From assembly GCF_002277025.1 (NCBI RefSeq), contig NZ_NIWD01000008.1, forward strand, positions 401,514 through 465,513: 64,000 bases of DNA. The letters are read 5' to 3'. The translations under genes were made by a program, and so were the position numbers. Within the stretch, counting starts at the first letter, position 1, and the number at the start of each line of letters is the position of its first letter. This document shows, piece after piece, positions 15,151 to 24,327 of this stretch. A model generated the notes under the pieces. That model ran no database searches. It was not told where the DNA came from and saw only the letters and a program-made list of their open reading frames with translations. This DNA comes from Sphingopyxis sp. GW247-27LB. Its GTDB lineage: Bacteria > Pseudomonadota > Alphaproteobacteria > Sphingomonadales > Sphingomonadaceae.

Positions 15151-17025
15151 TCACTTGCCGACGGGCGCGCTGTCCGTTCGCCGGACCACGATGGTCGAGG
15201 ACCGCGGCGCCTCGCCCGCCACCGGCCAGTCGCCGGTCGGATGCTGGATGTTCACGAAGAAGGTCGTGAGGTCGGGCGTGTAGGCGAGCCCGGTGATCTC
15301 GCACCCCTTGGGCCCGACCAGGAAGCGCTTCGATTCCTTGGTCGCCTGGTCGAGATAGAACATCGCATTATGGCCGAAGGCCGCGTCGATCGAGGTGCCG
15401 GCGACGCCCGAATTGCCGGGGACGCTATGGTCGGTCTGGACCCAGAGGCGCCCCTGCGGGTCGATCCGCAGGCCATCGGGGCTCGAGAAAGTGTCGCCGT
15501 TGATGTTGCCGACCAGGTTGCTGCCGCCGGCCGCCAGCGAGGGATCGCCGCCGAGCAGGAAGATTTCCCAGCTGAACTTGGTCGCCAGCGGCGAATCGCT
15601 GTCCTCGCGGAACTTGATGATATGGCCGTGCAGGTTGGCGACGCGCGGGTTCATCGCGTCGGTGACCTTGCGGCCGCTGTTGTTGGTCAGCGTGACGAAC
15701 ACCGCCTTGTTGTCGGGCGCGACCGTGATCCATTCCGGGCGGTCCATCACGGTGCCGCCCGCGACCCGCGCGGCCGACTGGCACTCGATCAGCACGTCGG
15801 CCTGGGTGTTGAAATCGACGCTGGCCGGCGTCGGCGGGGTCGTGCTCTGGCTGACGTTGCCGGGGTCGGACGCGCCCGCGACAAGGCCGTTCTGCCCGAC
15901 CGTCAGCGCCCGCCATTCGCCCGTGCCGTCGCCGTTGAAGCGCGCGACATAGAGCGTGCCATAATCGAGCAATTCGGTGTTGGCCGCGCGGTTCGAAGGG
16001 CTGAACGCCCGGTCGGGGACGAATTTATAGATGCACCCCGGCGTCGAATCGTCGCCCATGTAAAAGGCGACGCGATTGTCGCCGCTGGCCATGAAGGCGA
16101 CATTCTCATGGTTGAAGCGGCCCATCGCGGTGCGCTTGGTGGGTGCCGCGAGTTCGCGCAGCGGGTCGATCTCGACCACCCAGCCATAATCGCGTTCGGG
16201 CCGGGTCGGATCGAGATAATTGTCGGTCGTTTCCTCGCAGGTCAGATAGGTGCCCCACGGAGTTCGGCCGCTCGAGCAATTGTTGAGCATGCCCTTGATC
16301 GTCCCCGACAGCAGCCCGGCGGCGGGACCGCCCGCGCGATAGCTGCTGTTGCCGGTGTAGCGCTTGTTATAGGTCGACCCCTGGCGGACGCCCCATATGC
16401 CGTCGCCGCCCTTGACGACCTCGACGACCCCGACCCCGACCGCGGACAGCGCGATCGCCTTCTGCTCGGCCGACGCGCTCGCCGCGTCATAGGATCCCGC
16501 CATCAGGATGTTGAAGTCGGGAAGTTCGAAATTCATCGCGAGCAGGCCGTTGGTGTTCGCATCGATGCCCGGCAGCGCGAAATATTCCATGCCGTCGTGG
16601 TTGCCCCCGGCCCATTTCTCGGCGACCGCGGCGCTCGGATAGTTGCCCGAATAGGGCGCGCCGGCCTCGATCGAATCGCCGGCCTTCAGCAGCACCTCGA
16701 CCGAATAGCCCGCGGGAACGGTGACCTTGTCGTCCTGGTTCGCCGCCACCGAGGCGAAGGTGACCGCATAGCTGGCGGGCGTCGGAGTCGGGGTCGGCGT
16801 CGGCGAGGGCGTGGGGGTCGGCGGAACGGTGACCGTGGGGCCGCTCTCGTCTCCGCACGCCGCGAGCGCCGCCGCGGGCAGCACCGACAGGCCGAACAGG
16901 CCGTTTCGCAGGATCGAGCGGCGCGAGGGATTTTCCCCGACGATGGCTTCCAGGCTGTCCGGCCCGTTCAAATCGTCGGTCGCGCGGCGGTACGGCGCGC
17001 GCGCCTCGTCGGTCAGATATGACAT
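15151..17025 (-). CDS. phoX: PhoX-family alkaline phosphatase (DUF839)
   Basis: 624 residues. The N-terminal leader has a twin-arginine motif (PSRRSILRNGLFGLSVLPAAALAACG) that also reads as a lipobox, followed by a Pro-Thr repeat linker (PTPTPSPTPTPTPTP) and then the PhoX propeller: GMEYFALPG, NNCSSGRTPWGTYLTCEET, FNHENVAF, DRPEWITVAPDN and SSPDGLRIDPQGRLWVQTD. These contain the Cys, Glu, Asp and Arg residues that bind the Fe/Ca cofactor. It should be a Tat-exported, probably membrane-tethered phosphomonoesterase. The start at 17025 follows AAGGGGAC. No PHO box is obvious in the 200 bp upstream. Confidence 0.9.
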   Translation of the reverse strand: MSYLTDEARAPYRRATDDLNGPDSLEAIVGENPSRRSILRNGLFGLSVLPAAALAACGDESGPTVTVPPTPTPSPTPTPTPTPASYAVTFASVAANQDDKVTVPAGYSVEVLLKAGDSIEAGAPYSGNYPSAAVAEKWAGGNHDGMEYFALPGIDANTNGLLAMNFELPDFNILMAGSYDAASASAEQKAIALSAVGVGVVEVVKGGDGIWGVRQGSTYNKRYTGNSSYRAGGPAAGLLSGTIKGMLNNCSSGRTPWGTYLTCEETTDNYLDPTRPERDYGWVVEIDPLRELAAPTKRTAMGRFNHENVAFMASGDNRVAFYMGDDSTPGCIYKFVPDRAFSPSNRAANTELLDYGTLYVARFNGDGTGEWRALTVGQNGLVAGASDPGNVSQSTTPPTPASVDFNTQADVLIECQSAARVAGGTVMDRPEWITVAPDNKAVFVTLTNNSGRKVTDAMNPRVANLHGHIIKFREDSDSPLATKFSWEIFLLGGDPSLAAGGSNLVGNINGDTFSSPDGLRIDPQGRLWVQTDHSVPGNSGVAGTSIDAAFGHNAMFYLDQATKESKRFLVGPKGCEITGLAYTPDLTTFFVNIQHPTGDWPVAGEAPRSSTIVVRRTDSAPVGK

Positions 17026-17226
17026 GCAGTCCCCTTTTCTGGTTGCGCTGGACAGGGCGAAGGAAGGACTCCCTTCGCGTCCACCCGACGCGCCTTGCCG
17101 GGCGCGCATTGCAGGGGCGTTGCCCGACCGCGTCAGTTGGGCGGATCATCGATGACGAAATTGTTGCGCCGGCCATGGAAACCGGGCGTTGCGGTGGGTT
17201 CATCCTCGGCGGCATAGGGCGGACAA

Positions 17227-17889
17227 ATGCGCCCGCTCATCAACAAGGCCCTATCGCGGCCGCTTGCTGCACTGCTCATCCTGCTCGTCGCGACCGGCGG
17301 CGCGTCGTCGTTCGAGGCGGCGGTGCTCGACGAGCTCAACGCGATGCACGCCGATCCGGGGGATTATAGCGAATCGCTCCTCGACTATCGCGACCGGTTC
17401 GACGGGCTGATCGTCTATGGCGAGGACGGCGAGTCCGATTTCCAGACCCGCGAAGGCGTGCGCCCCGTCGATGAGGCGGTCGCGGCCCTGCGCCGTGCCG
17501 ATCCGCTGCCGCGCCTCCGCGAGGGGCGGCTGCTCGCGCTGGCGGCGGCTGACCATGTCGCGGCACAGTCGCGCTCGGGAGAGGTGGGGCATTATTCGCG
17601 GGGCCGCGATCCCGCCGCGCGGCTCGTCGCGCGGGGTGGCGGCCGCTATGTCAGCGAGGTCATCACCTATGGCCATAGCGACCCCGAATCGGTGATCCGC
17701 CAATTGCTCGTCGACGACGGCGTTCCCGGGCGCGGTCATCGCTTCGAGCTGCTTTCGGCGCGCTATCGCTATGCGGGGGTCGCCTGCGGCCCGCATCCGA
17801 GATGGCGGAGCATGTGCGTCATCGAGCTGTCCGAAACCCCCGACGGCAGCGCGCCGCCGCCACCCAGGCGCGACCGCGCGGCGCCCTAG
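17227..17889 (+). CDS. Secreted CAP-domain (SCP/PR-1-like) protein
   Basis: 220 residues with an N-terminal signal segment (LAALLILLVATGGASS). The CAP fold follows: FEAAVLDELNAMHADPGDYSESL as helix 1, LALAAADHVAAQSRSGEVGHYSRG as the central helix and first His, EVITYG, and VPGRGHRFELLSARYRYAGVACG with the last His. This resembles bacterial CAP proteins of unknown activity. A Pro/Arg-rich tail ends the protein. It diverges from phoX over about 200 bp, with no other gene tied to it. Confidence 0.8.
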   Translation: MRPLINKALSRPLAALLILLVATGGASSFEAAVLDELNAMHADPGDYSESLLDYRDRFDGLIVYGEDGESDFQTREGVRPVDEAVAALRRADPLPRLREGRLLALAAADHVAAQSRSGEVGHYSRGRDPAARLVARGGGRYVSEVITYGHSDPESVIRQLLVDDGVPGRGHRFELLSARYRYAGVACGPHPRWRSMCVIELSETPDGSAPPPPRRDRAAP

Positions 17890-17907
17890 CGGCGGGGCGG
17901 TGCCCCG

Positions 17908-18318
17908 CTAAGCCAGCCACCGCGCGAAGACCTTCACCGGCTGCAATTCCCAATCGAGGTGCGCGTAGAATCCCGCCGCGGGATTGCCGTCGCGCAGCAT
18001 CAGCTCGACCTTGGGACAGCCGCGTTCGCGCAGCCAGTCGCACGCCGCGTCGAGCAGGCGCCGCGCGATCCCGGAGCCCTGATGATCGGGCAGCACGCCC
18101 AGATAATAGATCCAGCCGCGATGGCCGTCGAAGCCCGCCATGACCGTGCCGATAATCTTCGCCTCGCGTTCGGCGACCAGGATCGTCGCGGCGTCATGGT
18201 CCAGCGCGCGCGCGAAATCGGCGCGCGGCTCGTTCCACGGGCGCGTCAGCCCGCACGCCTGCCAGACCCCGATCGCCGCTTCGGCGTCGCCCGCCGTGGC
18301 GGGGCGCACCCCGGTCAC
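17908..18318 (-). CDS. GNAT family N-acetyltransferase
   Basis: 136 residues. It contains the GNAT core with acetyl-CoA-binding motif A (YLGVLPDHQGSGIARRLLDAA) and motif B (ELMLRDGNPAAGFYAHLDWELQPVKVF), most like the YpeA/RimI-type group. The start is a GTG at 18318 whose codon overlaps the pth stop (GTGA), implying translational coupling. The substrate is unknown. Confidence 0.88.
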   Translation of the reverse strand: MTGVRPATAGDAEAAIGVWQACGLTRPWNEPRADFARALDHDAATILVAEREAKIIGTVMAGFDGHRGWIYYLGVLPDHQGSGIARRLLDAACDWLRERGCPKVELMLRDGNPAAGFYAHLDWELQPVKVFARWLA

Positions 18319-18884
18319 GGCTGGAGCCTCAGCGCCAGATCGTTCTGGAACCGCACATCGTCGCCCTCGGCGAGCCACGGCGCCTCGGCGGCGATCGCGC
18401 CCAGGAGGTCGGTCAGCGGCTCGACCTCGCTCTTGTGGTAATTGCCGAGCACGTGGCCGGTCACCCGGTCCTTGTGCCCCGGATGGCCGATGCCGATCCG
18501 CACGCGGCGGAAATCGTCGCCGATATGCGCGATCATGCTGCGGATGCCATTGTGCCCCGCCGCGCCGCCGCCGCGCTTCACCTTCACCTTCATCGGGGTG
18601 AGGTCGAGCTCGTCGTAAAAGGCGGTGACGTCCCGCGGCGTCAGCTTGTAGAAATCCATCGCCGCGCGCACGCTGCGGCCGCTTTCGTTCATGAAGGTCG
18701 CGGGTTTGAGGATCAGCACGCGCTCGCGGCCGATGCGGCCGTCCTGCAGCCAGCCCTGGAACTTCTTCGCAGGGGCGCCGAAGCCGTGCATGTCGGCGAT
18801 GACGTCGACCGCCATGAAGCCGACATTGTGGCGGTGCATCGCATATTGAGGCCCGGGATTGCCGAGGCCGACCCAGAGCTGCAT
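18315..18884 (-). CDS. pth: Peptidyl-tRNA hydrolase
   Basis: 189 residues, the usual length. The motifs GLGNPGPQYAMHRHNVGFMAVD (with catalytic His20), LKPATFMNESG and FYDELDLTPMKVKVKRGGGAAGHNGIRSM are all present. The enzyme recycles peptidyl-tRNAs released during translation. It sits between rplY (upstream, across a repeat) and an overlapping GNAT gene. rplY-pth adjacency is a common bacterial order. Confidence 0.97.
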   Translation of the reverse strand: MQLWVGLGNPGPQYAMHRHNVGFMAVDVIADMHGFGAPAKKFQGWLQDGRIGRERVLILKPATFMNESGRSVRAAMDFYKLTPRDVTAFYDELDLTPMKVKVKRGGGAAGHNGIRSMIAHIGDDFRRVRIGIGHPGHKDRVTGHVLGNYHKSEVEPLTDLLGAIAAEAPWLAEGDDVRFQNDLALRLQP

Positions 18885-18890
18885 ATGAAA

Positions 18891-19017
18891 AACCCCTCCG
18901 CTTCAGGGGAGGGGCGGCGAGCCCCGGATCAAGTCCGGGGTGCAGCGGGGTGGGTATTCGACCCCTGCGCGGCCCCGCGAAACCCCACCCCAACCCCTCC
19001 CCTGAAGGGGAGGGGCT
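18891..19017. repeat. Intergenic palindromic repeat between rplY and pth
   Basis: The arms (near 18891-18914 and 18994-19017) have the CCCCTCC...GGGGAGGGG hairpin of the 9443 element, and the interior keeps the GGGGTGGG...CCCCACCCC pair. A second inner hairpin is GCCCCGGATC/AAGTCCGGGGT. It separates two housekeeping genes transcribed in the same direction, so it may attenuate read-through from rplY into pth. Confidence 0.75.
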
Positions 19018-19029
19018 AGAGCTTGGTGA

Positions 19030-19671
19030 TCAGGCTTCTTCGCCGCCTTCGGCAGCTTCGCCTTCACCCTCGTCCTTCGTCGTGTCGCCGTCGCTCGACT
19101 TGAGCGCCGACGGGGCGACGATGGTGGCGATGGTGAAATCGCGATCGGTGATCGCGCTTTCGGCACCCTTGGGCAGCGTGACATTGCTGATGTGGATCGA
19201 ATCGCCGACATCGAAGCCGGTGACGTCGATCGCGATCTCGTCGGGGATCTTGTCCGCTTCGCAGACGAGTTCCAGCTCGTGACGGACGATGTTCAGCACG
19301 CCGCCGCGCTTCAGGCCCGGCGAGGCTTCCTCATTCTGGAAGATCACCGGAACCGCGACCTGGACCTTGGCATCCTTGGCGATGCGCAGGAAGTCGGCGT
19401 GGATCGGGCGGTCCTTCACCGGGTGGAAGGCGACGTCCTTGGGCAGCGTGCGGATCTGCTTGCCGCCGACGTCGATCATCACGACCGAGTTCATGAAGTG
19501 ACCCGTCATCAGCTGCTTCATCAGCAGCTTTTCCTCGACGTGGATCATCAGGGGTTCTTCTTTGCCGCCATAGACAACGGCGGGGACGCGGCCCTCACGA
19601 CGCAGTTCACGCGAGGCTCCCTTGCCTCCGCGTTCGCGCGTCTCGGCCGACAGCACCAGCTGGTCGCTCAT
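19030..19671 (-). CDS. rplY: 50S ribosomal protein L25 (Ctc/TL5 type)
   Basis: 213 residues: an N-terminal 5S-rRNA-binding L25 domain ([30 protein letters not shown]), the C-terminal TL5/Ctc beta domain ([23 protein letters not shown]... and [22 protein letters not shown] strands) and an acidic tail ([20 protein letters not shown]). Of two adjacent Met codons (19674, 19671) I choose 19671, which lies seven bases after GGAG. It binds 5S rRNA in the large subunit. Confidence 0.95.
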   Translation of the reverse strand: MSDQLVLSAETRERGGKGASRELRREGRVPAVVYGGKEEPLMIHVEEKLLMKQLMTGHFMNSVVMIDVGGKQIRTLPKDVAFHPVKDRPIHADFLRIAKDAKVQVAVPVIFQNEEASPGLKRGGVLNIVRHELELVCEADKIPDEIAIDVTGFDVGDSIHISNVTLPKGAESAITDRDFTIATIVAPSALKSSDGDTTKDEGEGEAAEGGEEA

Positions 19672-19797
19672 CATTTTTCTCCGAAACAGATTACACGGTC
19701 CGCCACGCCTCCAGGGATGACCATGGCGGAAGCGCGGGCGCATAGCGGGCGCCGCGCGAAAATGCAAGGGCATGGGCGGAATGGGGCCGGCGGCTCT

Positions 19798-19919
19798 CCC
19801 CTCCCGCAGGCGGGAGGGGCCGGGGGTGGGCCCGCGGCGTTGCGATCGCCCACCCCGCTGCGACTAGCGAGCAAGCTCGCAAGTCTCGCTGCCCCTCCCG
19901 CTTGCGGGAGGGGCCGGGG
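19798..19919. repeat. Intergenic palindromic repeat between gshA and rplY
   Basis: The outer arms are CCCCTCCCGC..GCGGGAGGGGCCGG hairpins. The interior carries CCACCCCGCTGCGACTAGCG and CAAGTCTCGCTGCCCCTCCC, nearly the same interior as the 9443 element, which shows the two are copies of one mobile-looking repeat with different hairpin arms. Confidence 0.8.
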
Positions 19920-19926
19920 AAAGCCT

Positions 19927-21300
19927 TCAGAAGCTGAGCTCGTCGTAGAGGTGCGACAGGTCGTGCGCCCAGGGTCCCTCGTAGCGGTCGAGGAGGTCGT
20001 GCGCGGGGGACTTGCCGCTCTTGGCGATGCGGCGCAGCGGCTCGAGGAAGCCGACCTCGTTGTCGCCCATCGAATTGACCTCGCCGCGCGCCGCGAGGCC
20101 CGCCGCGGCGATGTCGAGCACCTTGTGCGCGAGGTCGCCGACGGTGCCGCCGCCGGGCGCGGGGGCGCAGAGGCCGTCCCGCGGCACCGCGTCGCGCAGC
20201 GCCTGCTGTTCCTCGATGCTCCAGCCCTTGACCAGATCCCAGGCGGCGTCGAGCGCACCCTGGTCGTAGAGCAGGCCGACCCACAAGGCCGGGAGCGCGC
20301 AGATGCGGTTCCACGGGCCGCCGTCGGCGCCGCGCATTTCGAGGAAGCTCTTGAGCCGCACCTCGGGAAAGGCGGTCGAGAGATGGTCGGTCCAGTCGGA
20401 GAGGCGCGGCAACTCGCCGGGGAGCGCGGGAAGCTCGCCCTTCAGGAAGGAGCGGAAGCTTTGCCCCGCGGCGTCGATATATTTCCCGTCGCGAAAGACG
20501 AAATACATCGGCACGTCGAGCATATAGTCGACATAGCGATCATAGCCGAACCCGTCCTCGAACACGAAGGGGAGCATGCCGGTGCGCGCTGGGTCGGTGT
20601 CGGTCCAGATATGGCTGCGGTACGACATATAGCCGTTGGGCTTGCCGTCGGTGAAGGGCGAGGCGGCGAACAGCGCGGTCGCGAGCGGCTGGAGCGCCAG
20701 GGAAACGCGGAATTTCTGCACCATGTCAGCCTCACTCGCATAGTCGAGGTTGGTCTGGATCGTGCAGGTGCGCAGCATCATGTCGAGCCCCATCGTGCCG
20801 ACGCGCGGCATATGCTCGAGCATGATCTTGTAGCGCCCCTTGGGCATGCGCGGCAGGTCGTCGCGGCTCTTGTCGGGCCACATGCCGAGGCCGAGGAAGC
20901 CGAGCCCGAGCTCGGCGCCGATTTCCTTCACCTGCTTCAGATGGCGGCCGGTCTCGGCGCAGGTCTGGTGGAGATTTTCGAGCGGGGCGCCCGACAGTTC
21001 GAGCTGCCCCGCGGGTTCGAGGCTGATCGCGCCGTCGCTGCCCGAAAGCGCGATGACGTTCCCGCCTTCATAAACCGGTTCCCAGCCATAGCGGGTGAGC
21101 GCCATCAGGAGGTCGCGAATGCCGCCGGGCTCGTCGTAGGAGGGGGCGCGGTGGTCGCCGGTGCGATAGACGAATTTCTCGTGCTCGGTGCCGATCCGCC
21201 ACGCTTCGCGCGGCTTTTCGCCCTTGGCCATGGGGGCCGCGAGCTGGTCGCGGCTTTCGATGATGGGATCGTTTTGATCTGAAACCGTCCGCGTGCTCAT
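19927..21300 (-). CDS. gshA: Glutamate-cysteine ligase, plant/alphaproteobacterial type
   Basis: 457 residues matching the GCS2-type (plant-like) ligase: WRIGTEHEKFVY at the N-terminus, EPAGQLELSGAPL as the substrate/ATP loop, MLRTCTIQTNLDY, HIWTDTDPARTGMLPFVF and EVRLKSFLEMRGADGG. These motifs separate it from enterobacterial GshA. It makes gamma-glutamylcysteine, the first step of glutathione synthesis. A single gene whose start at 21300 is the family start. Confidence 0.93.
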   Translation of the reverse strand: MSTRTVSDQNDPIIESRDQLAAPMAKGEKPREAWRIGTEHEKFVYRTGDHRAPSYDEPGGIRDLLMALTRYGWEPVYEGGNVIALSGSDGAISLEPAGQLELSGAPLENLHQTCAETGRHLKQVKEIGAELGLGFLGLGMWPDKSRDDLPRMPKGRYKIMLEHMPRVGTMGLDMMLRTCTIQTNLDYASEADMVQKFRVSLALQPLATALFAASPFTDGKPNGYMSYRSHIWTDTDPARTGMLPFVFEDGFGYDRYVDYMLDVPMYFVFRDGKYIDAAGQSFRSFLKGELPALPGELPRLSDWTDHLSTAFPEVRLKSFLEMRGADGGPWNRICALPALWVGLLYDQGALDAAWDLVKGWSIEEQQALRDAVPRDGLCAPAPGGGTVGDLAHKVLDIAAAGLAARGEVNSMGDNEVGFLEPLRRIAKSGKSPAHDLLDRYEGPWAHDLSHLYDELSF

Positions 21301-21340
21301 GCGCGAGCATTTAGGGTGCGGCGAGGCGTCTGACCAGTGG

Positions 21341-23272
21341 TCAGTTGACGAGGACGTCGAAGATAATCGCCATGCTCGCCGACGGGGCGAGCGTCGCGGT
21401 GGAGGCGGCGATGTTCGCGCCGCTGCGCGAGGCGCCGAAGGGGTCGCTCTCGTCGCCGCCGCTGGCGTTGTCGTCCTCGACCGTCGTCGCGCCCGCGCAG
21501 CTCGTTCCGCTGCGCAGCGAGCCGGGGACGAAAGCGAGCGTCGCGGGAAGCGCGTCGGCGACGCTGACCGCGCTCGCGCTCGCGCCGCCGCTATTGGTGA
21601 CGAGCAGGCAATAGCGCATCGTCGCGCCGGGAATCGCCTTGGGGTTCGCGGTGCCGTTGACCGGATCGCTGACGACGCTGCTCGTCTTGGCGATCGTCAG
21701 GGTCGTCGTCGGGCGGCAGAAGCTGATGTCGTGGATCGCCATGCCCTGCTGGCCCGGGTTCGCGGGGGCGAGACCGTGGCTGCCGTAATCGATGGTGATC
21801 GTGTCGACCGGGGAGGCGAAGGTGACGACGACATTGCCCGCCGCCTCGTTGTCGGCCGACAGGGTGTCGCCATAGGCGCTGTTGCCGATGACGTAATTGG
21901 CGGCGCCGTTGGTGAGTATGGGATAGACGGTGACGCCGCCGTAGCTGCCGGTGACGGTGACGCGGTCGGCGAACTGGCCGGCGGCATAATCGATGTCGAA
22001 CAGCCGGAACTGCGCGCCGGGGACCGCGACGGGAAGGGTGATCGTCGAGGTGACGCTGCCCGTCTGGCTGGTGAAATCGACGATCTCGAACAGCGAATAT
22101 TGCGCGGGGGCCAGCCCGCCGGTCACGACATTCTGGCGCGTTGGGGACTGGCCGCCATAGGTGGCGTTGCTCAGGAAGCTGCCCCCGCTGATGCCGATCG
22201 ACAGGCTCGCGGTGCCGATGCCGGCGAGCGCGGTGCTGCCGCTCGTCGTGCCCGCGCTCCAGGCGATGCCGTCCCAGTCGAAAATCGTGCTGCCCGCGGG
22301 GCAGGTGAGCGCGGGCGGCGTACCGGCCGTGCGGCTGCCCGAGACGGTGAAGCTCGCGCTTGCCTGGTCGTCCTCGCCCGCGCCGCCGTTGCCCGGTGTC
22401 GAATCGCTGTCGGGAGCGGAGGAGGCCGATATTTCGGCGCTGTTGACGACCGTCGCGCCCGCGCTCGCATTGACGCTGCCGCTGATCGTCAGCGTGCGGG
22501 TAGCGCCCGGCGGAACGCTGCCGACGCTCCACACGCCGGTCGCGGCGTCATAGCTGCCGAAGCCCGATGCGCCCATGAAGGTGAAGCCCGCGGGAAGCGG
22601 GTCGAGCACCGAAACCCCGGTCGCGGTGGCCGGCGAGGCGGCGGCGTTGGTGACGCTCAGGACATAGCTGATGCTCGCGCCCGCGGTCGGCGAGGCGGTG
22701 CTGACGCTCTTGGCGAGCGACAGGTCGGCATTGTTGGCGGGCAGGCTGGTCAGCGTGAGGTCGGCGCGCACGAAATTGCCGTTGTCGGCCGAGGGGAACT
22801 GGTCGCAGATCTCGAGCCGCCACGTCCCCGCGCCATTCTCGCCGTTGAACGCCGACAGCGGCGCGTTGGGGCGGAAGACATTCTGATAGGGCGGCGCCGA
22901 GGTCGAATGATTGGCGTTGTTGCCGTCGGTGTTGACCGTCTGCGCCGCGTCATCGTCGAGCCGGACGTTGAAATTATTGCCCTGGAGATTTCCGGTGTCG
23001 CCGTCGACGAGCTGGACGCGCGTGCCCGCAGGCGACTGCAGGGTGATCCGGATATCGCCGCGCCAGCTGTGCGTCGCGAGCACGCCGAGATCGACGTCGG
23101 CGACCGTCACGCCGCCGCCGACGCTGAAATTGCGGATGAGCGGCGACGAGCAGGGGGTCGAGGCGTTGATCGCGCCGCCCGTGCTGTTGCTGTAGGTCGA
23201 AATGGTCTGCGCGGCCGCGGGCGCGGGGACGAGCATCATCGCCAGCCAGGCGAGCGCCGTCGCGGCCCGCAT
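21341..23272 (-). CDS. Secreted surface protein with P-domain-like and DUF11 repeats
   Basis: About 643 residues with a signal peptide (MRAATALAWLAMMLVPAPAAAQ). Residues about 20-170 resemble the jelly-roll P domain of subtilisin-like convertases (HSWRGDIRITLQSPAGTRVQLVDGD, GTWRLEICD). Next come a DUF11 repeat (NADLSLAKSVSTASPTAGASISYVLSVTNA), a middle beta-rich lectin-like region (about 310-520), and a second DUF11 repeat (LTIAKTSSVVSDPVNG...ATMRYCLLVTNSGG) at the C-terminus. No protease domain, LPXTG, transmembrane anchor or PEP-CTERM was seen, so it is probably secreted or held noncovalently. Function unknown. Confidence 0.75.
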   Translation of the reverse strand: MRAATALAWLAMMLVPAPAAAQTISTYSNSTGGAINASTPCSSPLIRNFSVGGGVTVADVDLGVLATHSWRGDIRITLQSPAGTRVQLVDGDTGNLQGNNFNVRLDDDAAQTVNTDGNNANHSTSAPPYQNVFRPNAPLSAFNGENGAGTWRLEICDQFPSADNGNFVRADLTLTSLPANNADLSLAKSVSTASPTAGASISYVLSVTNAAASPATATGVSVLDPLPAGFTFMGASGFGSYDAATGVWSVGSVPPGATRTLTISGSVNASAGATVVNSAEISASSAPDSDSTPGNGGAGEDDQASASFTVSGSRTAGTPPALTCPAGSTIFDWDGIAWSAGTTSGSTALAGIGTASLSIGISGGSFLSNATYGGQSPTRQNVVTGGLAPAQYSLFEIVDFTSQTGSVTSTITLPVAVPGAQFRLFDIDYAAGQFADRVTVTGSYGGVTVYPILTNGAANYVIGNSAYGDTLSADNEAAGNVVVTFASPVDTITIDYGSHGLAPANPGQQGMAIHDISFCRPTTTLTIAKTSSVVSDPVNGTANPKAIPGATMRYCLLVTNSGGASASAVSVADALPATLAFVPGSLRSGTSCAGATTVEDDNASGGDESDPFGASRSGANIAASTATLAPSASMAIIFDVLVN

Positions 23273-23364
23273 GATCTGTCCCCGCCAGCCCCCACGCCGG
23301 CGATATCGGCTCTGGTCCCGCCGCATCATTACGCCGCCATAGCCGCGGCATGGCTAACGGCGGG

Positions 23365-24117
23365 TTAAGGACGATCGTCCCGCCAGTCGCCGTGCGCCGC
23401 CATCCAGATGCCGACTGCGGCGATCGCGGCGGTTTCGGCGCGAAGGATGCGCGGGCCGAGCGCGATGCGGCGCACCGCGGGCGCGGCGAGCAGCGCCTCG
23501 CGCTCACGCATCGTGAAGCCGCCTTCGGGCCCGGTCAGGATCGCGGCGGGGGCGGGCGCGTCGGCCGCGGCGAGCGGCGCGCCGCCGGCCTCGTCGGCGA
23601 AGAGCAGCGCGCGATCCCGCGGCCAGCTCGTCAGGAGCTGCGGCAGCTTCACCGGTTCGGCAAGCTCGGGGAGCGCGGTGCGGCCGCATTGCTCGCACGC
23701 CTCGACGATCTGCGCCTCGAGCCGCTCGCGCTTGACCCGCTCGACGATGGTGCGTTCGGTGATCACCGGCTGAAGGCGGGCGATGCCGAGCTCGGTCGCC
23801 TTTTCGATGATCCAGTCGAGCCGCGCCTTCTTGACCGGCGCGAAGCAGAGCCAGAGGTCGGGCACGCGTTCGAGCGGGCGCGTCTGCCGCTCGATACGGA
23901 CGGTCAGCGACCGCTTGCCCGCCTCGGCGACGCTGGCGAGCCATTCGCCGCTGCGATTGTCGAAGAGGAGCAGCGGGTCGCCGATCTTCGCGCGCATGAC
24001 GTTGAGCAGATAATGCGCCGCAGGCCCGTCGATCACGGGCGTGCTTTCGGAGCCGAGCGGCCGATCGATGAACAGGCGGGGCGTGCTGGCGGGCGGCCAG
24101 GCGGGTGTCGCGGGCAT
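23365..24117 (-). CDS. rsmE: 16S rRNA (uracil(1498)-N(3))-methyltransferase
   Basis: 250 residues of a SPOUT methyltransferase: an N-terminal PUA-like domain (PRLFIDRP...HYLLNVMRAKIGD), then the knotted catalytic domain with WIIEKATELGIARLQPVITERTI, EACEQCGRTALPEL, LTGPEGGFTMREREAL and LGPRILRAETAAIAAVGI. These are the SAM-binding loops of RsmE. It methylates N3 of U1498 in 16S rRNA. Single gene ending 93 bp from the DUF11 gene start. Confidence 0.95.
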   Translation of the reverse strand: MPATPAWPPASTPRLFIDRPLGSESTPVIDGPAAHYLLNVMRAKIGDPLLLFDNRSGEWLASVAEAGKRSLTVRIERQTRPLERVPDLWLCFAPVKKARLDWIIEKATELGIARLQPVITERTIVERVKRERLEAQIVEACEQCGRTALPELAEPVKLPQLLTSWPRDRALLFADEAGGAPLAAADAPAPAAILTGPEGGFTMREREALLAAPAVRRIALGPRILRAETAAIAAVGIWMAAHGDWRDDRP

Positions 24118-24327
24118 GGCGAGCGGGATAGCCGACGCGCGGCGCTTTGCCCAGCGGGGCGGGGCGCATCGCGCTTCTGTCCCGATTCGGGTCGGATTTG
24201 CCCGCCGACACCCCCTCGGCGCTCCCCTGCGATTAGCGTTTTGGTAAGCAGTTCGGGCTTAGGTGCAGGGTGCCAGCCACGCATCTGAGTGGGCCGCGTG
24301 CCTGGCCCCAGGGGGGTGTGAGAGACC

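Noticed and set aside
13882..17022. 1046-codon open frame on the plus strand
   Set aside because: Antisense to ychF and phoX, runs through an intergenic repeat, Arg/Asp-rich composition typical of codon-bias shadows in high-GC DNA, no recognisable domain.
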